Shown: piece by piece, positions 57,092-64,000 of the stretch
How the letters are laid out: each line of letters starts with the position of its first letter
Numbering within the stretch: the stretch's first letter is position 1
Assembly (NCBI GenBank): GCA_014649155.1
Contig: BMSM01000015.1
Location: 1 to 64,000, forward strand
Source: Streptomyces griseoviridis
Lineage (GTDB): Bacteria > Actinomycetota > Actinomycetes > Streptomycetales > Streptomycetaceae
Length of the DNA: 64,000 nucleotides
Direction: 5' to 3'
Translations under genes and position numbers: made by a program
Notes under the pieces: model-generated
What the model was told of the DNA's origin: nothing
Databases searched by the model: none
Seen by the model: the letters and a program-made list of their open reading frames with translations, nothing else

Positions 57092-58303
57092 GTGGAGACT
57101 CCGGGGTCGCAGTCGTCGCTGCACCGAGCCAACCTGGAGAGGGTCGTACGTGCCGTACGGCTGGCCGGGTCGCTCACGCAGGCGGAGATCGCGAGGACGA
57201 CGGGGCTGTCCGCCGCGACCGTCTCCAACATCGTCCGGGAGCTGAAGGACGGCGGCACGGTCGAGGTGACGCCCACCTCGGCGGGCGGCCGGCGGGCCCG
57301 CAGCGTCTCGCTCAGCGGGGACGCCGGGATCGTCATCGGCGTGGACTTCGGCCACACCCATCTGCGGGTCGCCGTCGGCAACCTCGCCCACCAGGTGCTG
57401 GCCGAGGAGTCCGAGCCGCTGGACGTGGACGCCTCCTCGGCCCAGGGCTTCGACCGGGCGGAGCAGCTGGTCAGCCGGCTGATCGTGGCGACCGGCGTGG
57501 ACCGTTCCAAGATCGCCGGGGTGGGTCTGGGCGTGCCCGGCCCGATCGACGTGGAGTCGGGGACGCTGGGCTCGACGTCGATCCTGCCCGGCTGGAGCGG
57601 CACCCGGCCCGCCGAGGAGCTGCGGGGGCGGCTCGGCGTGCCCGTGCACGTGGACAACGACGCCAACCTCGGCGCCCTCGGCGAGCTGGTCTGGGGGAGC
57701 GGCCGGGGGGTGCGGGACCTGGCGTACATCAAGGTCGCCAGCGGCGTCGGCGCCGGGCTGGTGATCAACGGCAAGATCTACCGGGGGCCGGGCGGCACGG
57801 CCGGTGAGATCGGGCACATCACCCTCGACGAGTCGGGACCGGTCTGCCGCTGCGGCAACCGCGGCTGCCTGGAGACCTTCACCGCCGCCCGGTACGTGCT
57901 GCCGCTGCTCAGATCCAGCCACGGCACCGATCTGACCATGGAAGCGATGGTCAGGCTGGCCCGGGACGGCGATCCGGGCTGCCGTCGGGTCGTCGCCGAC
58001 GTCGGCCGGCACATCGGCAGCGGCGTCGCCAACCTCTGCAACCTGCTCAACCCCAGCCGGGTCGTCCTCGGCGGCGATCTCGCCGAGGCCGGCGAACTGG
58101 TCCTCGGCCCCATCCGGGAGTCCGTCGGCCGGTACGCCATCCCCAGCGCCGGACGCCAACTCTCCGTGCTCCCCGGGGCACTTGGCGGGCGGGCCGAGGT
58201 GCTGGGCGCGCTCGCCCTCGCGCTCAGCGAGATGGGCGATTCGACCCTTCTGGACGGCAGCGCGGCGGGCGCCCGGCCCACCGCCACCCCCGTCTTCACT
58301 TAG
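57092..58303 (+). CDS. rok7B7: ROK family transcriptional regulator
   Basis: A 403-aa ROK regulator. The N-terminal winged helix (LTQAEIARTTGLSAATVSNIVREL, quoted in part) is followed by a sugar-kinase-like domain with IGVDFGHTHLRVAVGN, the GVGLGVPGPID loop, and the zinc-site CRCGNRGCLETF. It lies between ngcEFG and xylFGH as SCO6008 (Rok7B7) does in S. coelicolor, where that protein affects xylose uptake, carbon catabolite control and antibiotic production. GTG start five bases after AGGAGG. Confidence 0.9.
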   Translation: METPGSQSSLHRANLERVVRAVRLAGSLTQAEIARTTGLSAATVSNIVRELKDGGTVEVTPTSAGGRRARSVSLSGDAGIVIGVDFGHTHLRVAVGNLAHQVLAEESEPLDVDASSAQGFDRAEQLVSRLIVATGVDRSKIAGVGLGVPGPIDVESGTLGSTSILPGWSGTRPAEELRGRLGVPVHVDNDANLGALGELVWGSGRGVRDLAYIKVASGVGAGLVINGKIYRGPGGTAGEIGHITLDESGPVCRCGNRGCLETFTAARYVLPLLRSSHGTDLTMEAMVRLARDGDPGCRRVVADVGRHIGSGVANLCNLLNPSRVVLGGDLAEAGELVLGPIRESVGRYAIPSAGRQLSVLPGALGGRAEVLGALALALSEMGDSTLLDGSAAGARPTATPVFT

Positions 58304-58309
58304 AGAACG

Positions 58310-58327
58310 GATGGCACCGTTGCCATC
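58310..58327. promoter_or_regulatory. Inverted repeat between rok7B7 and xylF
   Basis: GATGGCA-ccgt-TGCCATC, a perfect 7-bp dyad, starts seven bases after the rok7B7 stop. It may be a short terminator or an operator for xylFGH. It sits 19 bp before a TTGACG hexamer. Confidence 0.4.
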
Positions 58328-58345
58328 TCGTTAAGGATTTACTTC

Positions 58346-58374
58346 TTGACGTCGCACGTGTGGCCGAGTTGACT
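58346..58374 (+). promoter_or_regulatory. Candidate xylF promoter
   Basis: TTGACG (58346-58351) is followed after 17 bases by TTGACT (58369-58374), with the latter a poor -10. Located 50-80 bp before the xylF start; tentative. Confidence 0.35.
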
Positions 58375-58424
58375 TCCAGCCACCTCGGCCGCAACGACGC
58401 GGCCTCGTCAGGGAGGTTTCTGAA

Positions 58425-59540
58425 GTGAACACGCGTATGCGTCGTGCCGCCGTTGCCGTAGCCGCCACCGCGATGGCCGTCTCGCTCGCCGCCTGTGGCA
58501 GTGCCAAGGAGTCCGGCGACAACGCCGATTCCTCGAAGGACTCGGGCAAGAAGGGCGACGCGATCAAGGTCGGACTGCTCCTTCCCGAGAACCAGACCGC
58601 GCGCTACGAGAAGTTCGACAAGCCCTTGATCGAGAAGAAGGTCAAGGAGCTGACGAACAACAAGGGCGAGGTCGTCTACGCCAACGCCAAGCAGGACGCC
58701 AGCCAGCAGGCGCAGCAGGTCGACACGATGATCACCAACAAGGTGGACGTCCTGATCGTGGACGCGGTCGACTCCAAGGCCATCGCCGGTTCGATCAAGA
58801 AGGCCAAGGACCAGGGCATCCCGGTCGTCGCCTACGACCGCCTGGCCGAGGGCCCGATCGACGCCTACACCTCGTTCGACAACGTGACCGTCGGCAAGAC
58901 CCAGGGCGAGGCCCTGCTGGAGGCGCTGGGCGACAAGGCCAAGGACGGCCAGGTCGTCATGATGAACGGCTCCTCCACGGACCCGAACGCCGCCCAGTTC
59001 AAGGAGGGCGCGCTCTCCGTCCTCAAGGGCAAGGTGAACATCGGCCGCTCCTACGACACCAAGGAGTGGAAGCCGGAGAACGCCAACGCCAACATGGAGG
59101 GCGCCATCTCCGCCCTGGGCAAGGACAAGATCATCGGCGTCTACTCCGCCAACGACGGCATGGCGGGCGGCATCATCACCGCCCTGAAGGCCGCCGGGAT
59201 CGACGACATCCCGGTCACCGGCCAGGACGCCGAGCTGAACGGTGTGCAGCGCATCATCACCGGCGAGCAGTACATGAGCGTCTACAAGTCCTACCCGCAG
59301 GAGGCGGCCACCGCGGGTGAGATGGCCGTCGCCCTCGCCAAGGGCGAGTCGCTCGACTCCATCGCCAAGGACAAGGCCGACAGCGCCACCACCAAGGACA
59401 TCCCGACCGTCCTCGTCCCGGTCGTCTCGCTGACCAAGGACAACATCAAGGACACCGTGGTGAAGGAAGGCTTCTACACGGTCGACGAGATCTGCGCGGG
59501 CAAGTACAAGAGCGCCTGCGACAAGATCGGCCTCTCCTAA
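58425..59540 (+). CDS. xylF: Xylose-type ABC transporter substrate-binding lipoprotein
   Basis: A 371-aa periplasmic-binding-protein-like lipoprotein. A short signal sequence ends at the lipobox cysteine in SLAACGSAK. The mature part is of the ribose/xylose-binding class: QDASQQAQQVDTMITNKVDV, VAYDRLAEGPIDAYTSFDN, NGSSTDPNAAQF and GQDAELNGVQRIITGEQYMSVYK are close to XylF. GTG start after GGGAGG. Position matches SCO6009. Confidence 0.92.
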   Translation: MNTRMRRAAVAVAATAMAVSLAACGSAKESGDNADSSKDSGKKGDAIKVGLLLPENQTARYEKFDKPLIEKKVKELTNNKGEVVYANAKQDASQQAQQVDTMITNKVDVLIVDAVDSKAIAGSIKKAKDQGIPVVAYDRLAEGPIDAYTSFDNVTVGKTQGEALLEALGDKAKDGQVVMMNGSSTDPNAAQFKEGALSVLKGKVNIGRSYDTKEWKPENANANMEGAISALGKDKIIGVYSANDGMAGGIITALKAAGIDDIPVTGQDAELNGVQRIITGEQYMSVYKSYPQEAATAGEMAVALAKGESLDSIAKDKADSATTKDIPTVLVPVVSLTKDNIKDTVVKEGFYTVDEICAGKYKSACDKIGLS

Positions 59541-59551
59541 GCAGCACCGCC

Positions 59552-59640
59552 TCCCGTACCGCGCGCGCCGCGTACGGGACCGGCTGCCCCAGCTCCTCCG
59601 GCGCCCCGCACACACCAGCCCCGCAAGCTAGGCGGGGCGC
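59552..59640 (+). terminator. Two hairpins between xylF and xylG
   Basis: An 8-bp stem TCCCGTAC/GTACGGGA (59552-59579) and a 9-bp stem GCGCCCCGC/GCGGGGCGC (59601-59640) follow the xylF stop inside the operon. Such hairpins commonly stabilise or attenuate the transcript so that the binding protein is made in excess over the ATPase and permease. Confidence 0.5.
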
Positions 59641-59712
59641 CGGACGGACCACCACCCCCCAAATCTTCTGCACAACCTCCCGCCGGGTCAGGCGGCGAAG
59701 GAGTTGGTTCAC

Positions 59713-60495
59713 GTGTCCGCTACGCCCGTGCTGGCGTTGCGCGGGGTCTCCAAGCGGTTCGGTGCCGTCCAGGCGCTCACCGACGTAGAGCTTGAGGTCC
59801 ACGCCGGTGAAGTGGTCGCCCTGGTCGGCGACAACGGTGCCGGAAAGTCCACGCTGGTCAAGACGATCGCCGGCGTCCACCCCATCGACGAGGGCGCCAT
59901 CGAGTGGGACGGCAGGCCCGTCACCATCAGCAAGCCGAACGACGCCCAGAACCTCGGCATCGCGACCGTCTACCAGGACCTCGCGCTGTGCGACAACATC
60001 GATGTCGTCGGCAACCTCTACCTGGGCCGGGAGATCCGCAAGCGCGGTGTCCTGGACGAGGTGGAGATGGAGCGCCGCTCCCGGGAACTGCTGGACACGC
60101 TGTCCATCCGCATCCCCAGCGTCCGCATCCCCATCGCCTCGCTCTCCGGCGGTCAGCGCCAGGTCGTGGCGATCGCCCGCTCGATGCTCGGCGAGCCCAA
60201 GCTGGTCATCCTCGACGAGCCCACCGCCGCCCTCGGCGTCGAGCAGACCGCCCAGGTCCTCGACCTGGTCGAGCGGCTGCGCGAGCGTGGCCACGCCGTC
60301 ATCCTCATCAGCCACAACATGGCCGACGTGAAGGCCGTGGCCGACAAGGTCGCCGTCCTGCGGCTCGGCCGCAACAACGGCATCTTCGAGGTCAAGTCGA
60401 CCTCCCAGGAAGAGATCATCTCCGCCATCACCGGTGCCACGGAAAACGCCGTGACCCGTCGTGCGGCGCGCACCAATGGGGAGATCCAGAAGTGA
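59713..60495 (+). CDS. xylG: Xylose-type ABC transporter ATP-binding protein
   Basis: A 260-aa ATPase with Walker A GDNGAGKST, signature LSGGQRQ and Walker B LVILDEPTAALG. It has a single ATPase domain, whereas E. coli XylG has two, so it is a half-length member as common in actinomycetes. The GTG at 59713 is nine bases after AAGGAG; a TTG three codons earlier sits on top of the ribosome site and is unlikely. Confidence 0.92.
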   Translation: MSATPVLALRGVSKRFGAVQALTDVELEVHAGEVVALVGDNGAGKSTLVKTIAGVHPIDEGAIEWDGRPVTISKPNDAQNLGIATVYQDLALCDNIDVVGNLYLGREIRKRGVLDEVEMERRSRELLDTLSIRIPSVRIPIASLSGGQRQVVAIARSMLGEPKLVILDEPTAALGVEQTAQVLDLVERLRERGHAVILISHNMADVKAVADKVAVLRLGRNNGIFEVKSTSQEEIISAITGATENAVTRRAARTNGEIQK

Positions 60496-61778
60496 GCATC
60501 GACAAGACCCCCGCCCCGGCCGCCACCGAGCCGGCCGAGAAGACCGCCGCCGCCGCGGTGCCCGCGGTCGACCCCCGCCTGCTCGTCCGCGAACAGGGCT
60601 TCGCCGGTTACGTGGGCGAGTTCAAGCGCAAGATGAAGGCCGGCGACCTCGGTTCCATGCCGGTCGTCGTGGGCCTGCTGGTCATCTGGGCCATCTTCAC
60701 CAGCCTCAACGGCAACTTCCTCACCGCCGGCAACTTCTCCGACATGTCCGTCGCCATGGTCGGCACCGGCATGATCGCCGTCGGCATCGTCTTCGTCCTG
60801 CTGCTCGGCGAGATCGACCTGTCGGTCGGCTCGGTCAGCGGTGTCGCGGGCGCCGCCTTCGCGGTCATGAACGTCACGCACGGCATGAACGAGATCCTGG
60901 CGCTGGTGCTGTCCATCCTCACCGGCACCGTCGCGGGCGCCATCCACGGCTTCGTCTTCGCCCGCATCGGCGTCCCGGCGTTCGCCGTCACCCTGGCCGG
61001 CCTGCTGTTCTGGCAGGGCTTCATGCTCCGCATACTCGGCGACAACGGCACCATCAACCTGGACGCCGACGGCATCGTCGTCAACCTGACCAGCTACTAC
61101 TTCAGCGACGTGGCCGCCGCCTACGGCCTCGCCGTCGTGGTGACCGCCGGGTACTTCCTCTCCGCGTTCCTCGGCAACCGCCGCCGCGAGGCCGCCGGGG
61201 TGCCCTCCCGCCCGCTGAGCGAGATCATCGTCCGCACGGTGCTGCTGGGCGTCCTCGCCTTCGTCGTGGCGATCGTCTTCAACCAGTACAAGGGCCTGCC
61301 GCTGGCCGTCGTGATCTTCCTGGCGTTCCTGCTGCTCACCGATTTCGTGCTGCGCCGCACCGCCTACGGCCGCAAGGTCTTCGCGCTCGGCGGCAGCGTC
61401 GAGGCGTCCCGCCGGGCCGGCATCAACGTCGAGCTGGTCCGCATCTCGGTCTTCGCGATCGCCGGTACCTTCGCCGCGATCGGCGGCCTGTTCGTCGCGT
61501 CGAAGATCGCCTCGGCGAACCAGGGCGCGGGCACCGGTGAGTTCCTGATGAACGTCATCGCCGCGGCCGTGATCGGCGGCACGTCCCTCTTCGGCGGCCG
61601 CGGCCGCACCTGGGACGCGCTGCTCGGCGTGATGGTCATCGTCTCCATCCAGTACGGCCTGGCCCTGGAGGGCATCGCCTCCCCGGTCCAGTACATGATC
61701 ACCGGTGGTGTGCTGCTCGCCACGGTCGTCATCGACGCGGTGACCCGCAAGACCCAGAAGACGGCCGGCCGCGCCTAG
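60492..61778 (+). CDS. xylH: Xylose-type ABC transporter permease
   Basis: A 428-aa permease of the ribose/xylose class with about ten membrane helices. Motifs: LLLGEIDLSVGSVSGVAGAA, ARIGVPAFAVTLAGLLFWQG, VFALGGSVEASRRAGINVEL and AAVIGGTSLFGGRG. GTG start overlaps the xylG stop. Position matches SCO6011. Confidence 0.93.
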   Translation: MSIDKTPAPAATEPAEKTAAAAVPAVDPRLLVREQGFAGYVGEFKRKMKAGDLGSMPVVVGLLVIWAIFTSLNGNFLTAGNFSDMSVAMVGTGMIAVGIVFVLLLGEIDLSVGSVSGVAGAAFAVMNVTHGMNEILALVLSILTGTVAGAIHGFVFARIGVPAFAVTLAGLLFWQGFMLRILGDNGTINLDADGIVVNLTSYYFSDVAAAYGLAVVVTAGYFLSAFLGNRRREAAGVPSRPLSEIIVRTVLLGVLAFVVAIVFNQYKGLPLAVVIFLAFLLLTDFVLRRTAYGRKVFALGGSVEASRRAGINVELVRISVFAIAGTFAAIGGLFVASKIASANQGAGTGEFLMNVIAAAVIGGTSLFGGRGRTWDALLGVMVIVSIQYGLALEGIASPVQYMITGGVLLATVVIDAVTRKTQKTAGRA

Positions 61779-61802
61779 CGATCCGGCCGCTTCTGAACCG
61801 GC

Positions 61803-61836
61803 CTGTGCCCGGCACCAACGGCGGTGCCGGGCACAG
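61803..61836 (+). terminator. xylFGH terminator
   Basis: CTGTGCCCGGCACC pairs perfectly with GGTGCCGGGCACAG around AACGGC (14-bp stem), 25 bases after the xylH stop. Confidence 0.85.
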
Positions 61837-61969
61837 CCGTGTCATAGGAGGGGCCCCTGCGGGGTAGGGCCGAACGCGTGACGTACGCCGCACCGCCCGG
61901 AGTCGTGGCACCGGAGCGGAACATTAGACTCGACAGGCCCGGCAACAGCTCTACTGCAAGGAGGCACGG

Positions 61970-63892
61970 GTGCCGCTGCTGACCCGCATCACGGGACCGC
62001 GCGATCTGGACCGGCTCAGCCTGGAGGAGCTGGATCAGCTGGCCCAGGAGATCCGGACCTTCCTCGTCGAGGCCGTTTCCAAGACCGGCGGCCACCTCGG
62101 CCCGAACCTCGGCGTGGTGGAGCTCACCATCGCCCTGCACCGCGTCTTCGACTCCCCCCGGGACAAGGTGCTCTTCGACACCGGACACCAGTCCTACGTG
62201 CACAAGCTGCTCACCGGCCGCCAGGACTTCTCCCGGCTCAAGATGAAGGGCGGCCTCTCCGGCTACCCCGCGCAGAGCGAGTCCGAGCACGACGTCATCG
62301 AGAACAGCCACGCCTCCACCGTCCTCGGCTGGGCCGACGGCATCGCCAAGGCCAACGAGATCCAGGGCCTGGACCGGCACGTCGCCGCCGTCATCGGCGA
62401 CGGTGCCCTGACCGGCGGCATGGCCTGGGAGGCGCTGAACAACATCGCCGCCGCCAAGGACCGCCCCCTGGTCATCGTCGTCAACGACAACGAGCGCTCC
62501 TACGCGCCCACCATCGGCGGCCTCGCCAACCACCTGGCCACCCTGCGCACCACCGACGGCTACGAGCGCTTCCTCGCCCGTGGCAAGGACCTCCTGGAGC
62601 GCACCCCGGTCGTCGGCCGCCCCCTCTACGACACCCTGCACGGCGCCAAGAAGGGCCTGAAGGACTTCATCGCCCCGCAGGGCATGTTCGAGGACCTGGG
62701 CCTGAAGTACGTCGGCCCGATCGACGGCCATGACATCGAGGCCCTGGAGTCCGCGCTGACCCGCGCCAAGCGCTTCGGCGGCCCGGTCATCGTGCACTGC
62801 CTCACCGAGAAGGGCCGCGGCTACCAGCCCGCCCTCGCCGACGAGGCCGACCGCTTCCACGCCGTCGGCAAGATCCACCCCGACACCGGCCTGCCGATCT
62901 CCACCGCCGGCGCCGACTGGACGTCCGTCTTCGGCGAGGAGATGGTCAGGCTCGGCGAGGAGCGCGCCGACATCGTCGCGATCACCGCCGCGATGCTCCA
63001 GCCGGTCGGCCTGGACAAGTTCGCCAAGCGCTTCCCCGAGCGGGTCTACGACGTCGGCATCGCCGAGCAGCACGGCGCGGTCTCCGCGGCCGGCCTCGCC
63101 CACGGCGGCCTGCACCCGGTCTTCGCCGTCTACGCCACCTTCCTCAACCGGGCCTTCGACCAGGTGCTCATGGACGTCGCCCTGCACAGGTGCGGCGTGA
63201 CCTTCGTCCTGGACCGGGCCGGCGTCACCGGCACCGACGGCGCCTCCCACAACGGCATGTGGGACATGTCGATCCTCCAGGTCGTCCCCGGCCTCAGGCT
63301 CGCCGCCCCGCGCGACGCCGACCAGGTCCGCGCCCAGCTCCGCGAGGCCGTCGCCGTGGACGACGCGCCGACCGTGGTCCGCTTCTCCAAGGGCGCCGTC
63401 GGCCCCGCCGTCCCCGCCGTGGGCCGCGTCGGCGGCATGGACGTCCTGCGCGAGCCCGGCACCGGGAACCCCGACGTCCTCCTGGTCTCCGTCGGGGCGC
63501 TCGCGCCGATGTGCCTGGAGGTCGCGGACCTGCTGGACAAGCAGGGCATCACCACCACCGTCGTCGACCCCCGCTGGGTCAAGCCGGTGGACGAGGCGAT
63601 GGCCCCGCTCGCCGAGCGGCACCGCGTCGTCGTCACCGTCGAGGACAACTCGCGCGTCGGCGGCGTCGGCTCCGCCATCGCCCAGGCTCTGCGGGACGCG
63701 GGCGTGGACGTGCCGCTGCGCGACTTCGGCATCCCGCCGCGCTTCCTCGACCACGCCTCTCGCGCCGAGGTCCTCGCCGAGATCGGGCTGACCGCACCGG
63801 ACATCGCCCGCCAGGTCACCGGGCTGGTCGCCAAGCTCGACGGCCGGTACGACCGCTCCGGCGCCGAAGCGGTGGAGGCCACCCGCGACTGA
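61970..63892 (+). CDS. dxs: 1-deoxy-D-xylulose-5-phosphate synthase
   Basis: A 640-aa thiamine-diphosphate enzyme that joins pyruvate and glyceraldehyde 3-phosphate in the first step of the MEP isoprenoid pathway. Motifs: GGHLGPNLGVVELT, FDTGHQSYVHKLLTGR, the ThDP/Mg site GDGALTGGMAWEALNN, and the transketolase pyrimidine region YDVGIAEQHGAVSAAGLA and DRAGVTGTDGASHNGMWD. GTG start after AAGGAGG. Matches SCO6013 in position. Confidence 0.96.
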   Translation: MPLLTRITGPRDLDRLSLEELDQLAQEIRTFLVEAVSKTGGHLGPNLGVVELTIALHRVFDSPRDKVLFDTGHQSYVHKLLTGRQDFSRLKMKGGLSGYPAQSESEHDVIENSHASTVLGWADGIAKANEIQGLDRHVAAVIGDGALTGGMAWEALNNIAAAKDRPLVIVVNDNERSYAPTIGGLANHLATLRTTDGYERFLARGKDLLERTPVVGRPLYDTLHGAKKGLKDFIAPQGMFEDLGLKYVGPIDGHDIEALESALTRAKRFGGPVIVHCLTEKGRGYQPALADEADRFHAVGKIHPDTGLPISTAGADWTSVFGEEMVRLGEERADIVAITAAMLQPVGLDKFAKRFPERVYDVGIAEQHGAVSAAGLAHGGLHPVFAVYATFLNRAFDQVLMDVALHRCGVTFVLDRAGVTGTDGASHNGMWDMSILQVVPGLRLAAPRDADQVRAQLREAVAVDDAPTVVRFSKGAVGPAVPAVGRVGGMDVLREPGTGNPDVLLVSVGALAPMCLEVADLLDKQGITTTVVDPRWVKPVDEAMAPLAERHRVVVTVEDNSRVGGVGSAIAQALRDAGVDVPLRDFGIPPRFLDHASRAEVLAEIGLTAPDIARQVTGLVAKLDGRYDRSGAEAVEATRD

Positions 63893-63901
63893 CGCGCCGC
63901 C

Positions 63902-63948
63902 GACGGGCCGGTCCCGCCACCGCATCGGGGTGGCGGAACCGGCCCGTC
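63902..63948 (+). terminator. dxs terminator
   Basis: A 20-bp stem with one mismatch (from GACGGGCCGGT at 63902 to ACCGGCCCGTC ending 63948) around a 7-base loop, ten bases after the dxs stop. The remaining 52 bases to the window edge show no gene. Confidence 0.85.
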
Positions 63949-64000
63949 CGCGTGGATGCGCGCCCGCCGGGGCATACGTACCGCGCCCCCTCTCGATCAT

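Overview
The window is chromosomal DNA of a Streptomyces species or very close actinomycete. The base composition is very GC rich, start codons are often GTG, and genes are packed with ATGA/GTGA overlaps. The right half matches, as I recall it, the gene order of the Streptomyces coelicolor block SCO5998-SCO6013 (EPSP-synthase-like enzyme, aconitase, ngcEFG, rok7B7, xylFGH, dxs). I see no tRNA, rRNA, CRISPR array, insertion sequence or origin.

Left edge, 1-8.5 kb: the start of cysD and all of cysC (sulfate activation); a PaaX-type repressor coupled to an aminobenzoate/benzoate-CoA ligase, divergent from an acyl-CoA dehydrogenase and a RidA protein, which together look like an aromatic (possibly anthranilate) CoA catabolic locus; two small conserved proteins; an XRE-TPR regulator; and a PAS-LuxR regulator of the PimM/FscRI type.

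Centre, 8.6-34.5 kb: an antimycin-type depsipeptide cluster. Sigma factor antA and acyltransferase antB diverge from antC (NRPS C-A-T-C-A-KR-T; the first A domain carries a threonine code) and antD (PKS KS-AT-ACP-TE). These are followed by antQ (phosphopantetheinyl transferase), antF and antG (starter ligase and carrier protein) on the minus strand, and antHIJKLMNOP on the plus strand. The latter encode a PaaABCDE-like multicomponent oxygenase, a ketoreductase, tryptophan 2,3-dioxygenase, a kynurenine-formamidase-like hydrolase and kynureninase. Together they should turn tryptophan into anthranilate, then a 3-aminosalicylate-type starter, then join it to threonine, a lactate-type hydroxy acid and one polyketide extender, close the dilactone and acylate it. 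The usual crotonyl-CoA carboxylase/reductase gene antE is not in its expected place after antD, where a small MT0933-like antitoxin gene sits instead.

34.5-39.9 kb: a four-gene minus-strand operon (NrtR-like Nudix regulator, nucleoside-phosphorylase-fold protein, 660-aa membrane protein, small membrane protein). The second and third proteins share a short motif resembling bacterial amyloid signalling (RHIM-like) sequences. This is the best candidate here for an undescribed immune or cell-death system. A decayed T4-beta-like gene lies beside it.

40.2-43.7 kb: a TetR regulator with a complete ferredoxin / ferredoxin reductase / P450 set. 43.8-64 kb: an HTH-EPSP-transferase fusion and aconitase whose promoter regions share an identical half-site operator; a secreted GH92 mannosidase; the NgcEFG amino-sugar transporter with a DasR-like site; the ROK regulator Rok7B7; the XylFGH transporter; and dxs. 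All family names rest on reading the translations and motifs by eye; no database search was run.
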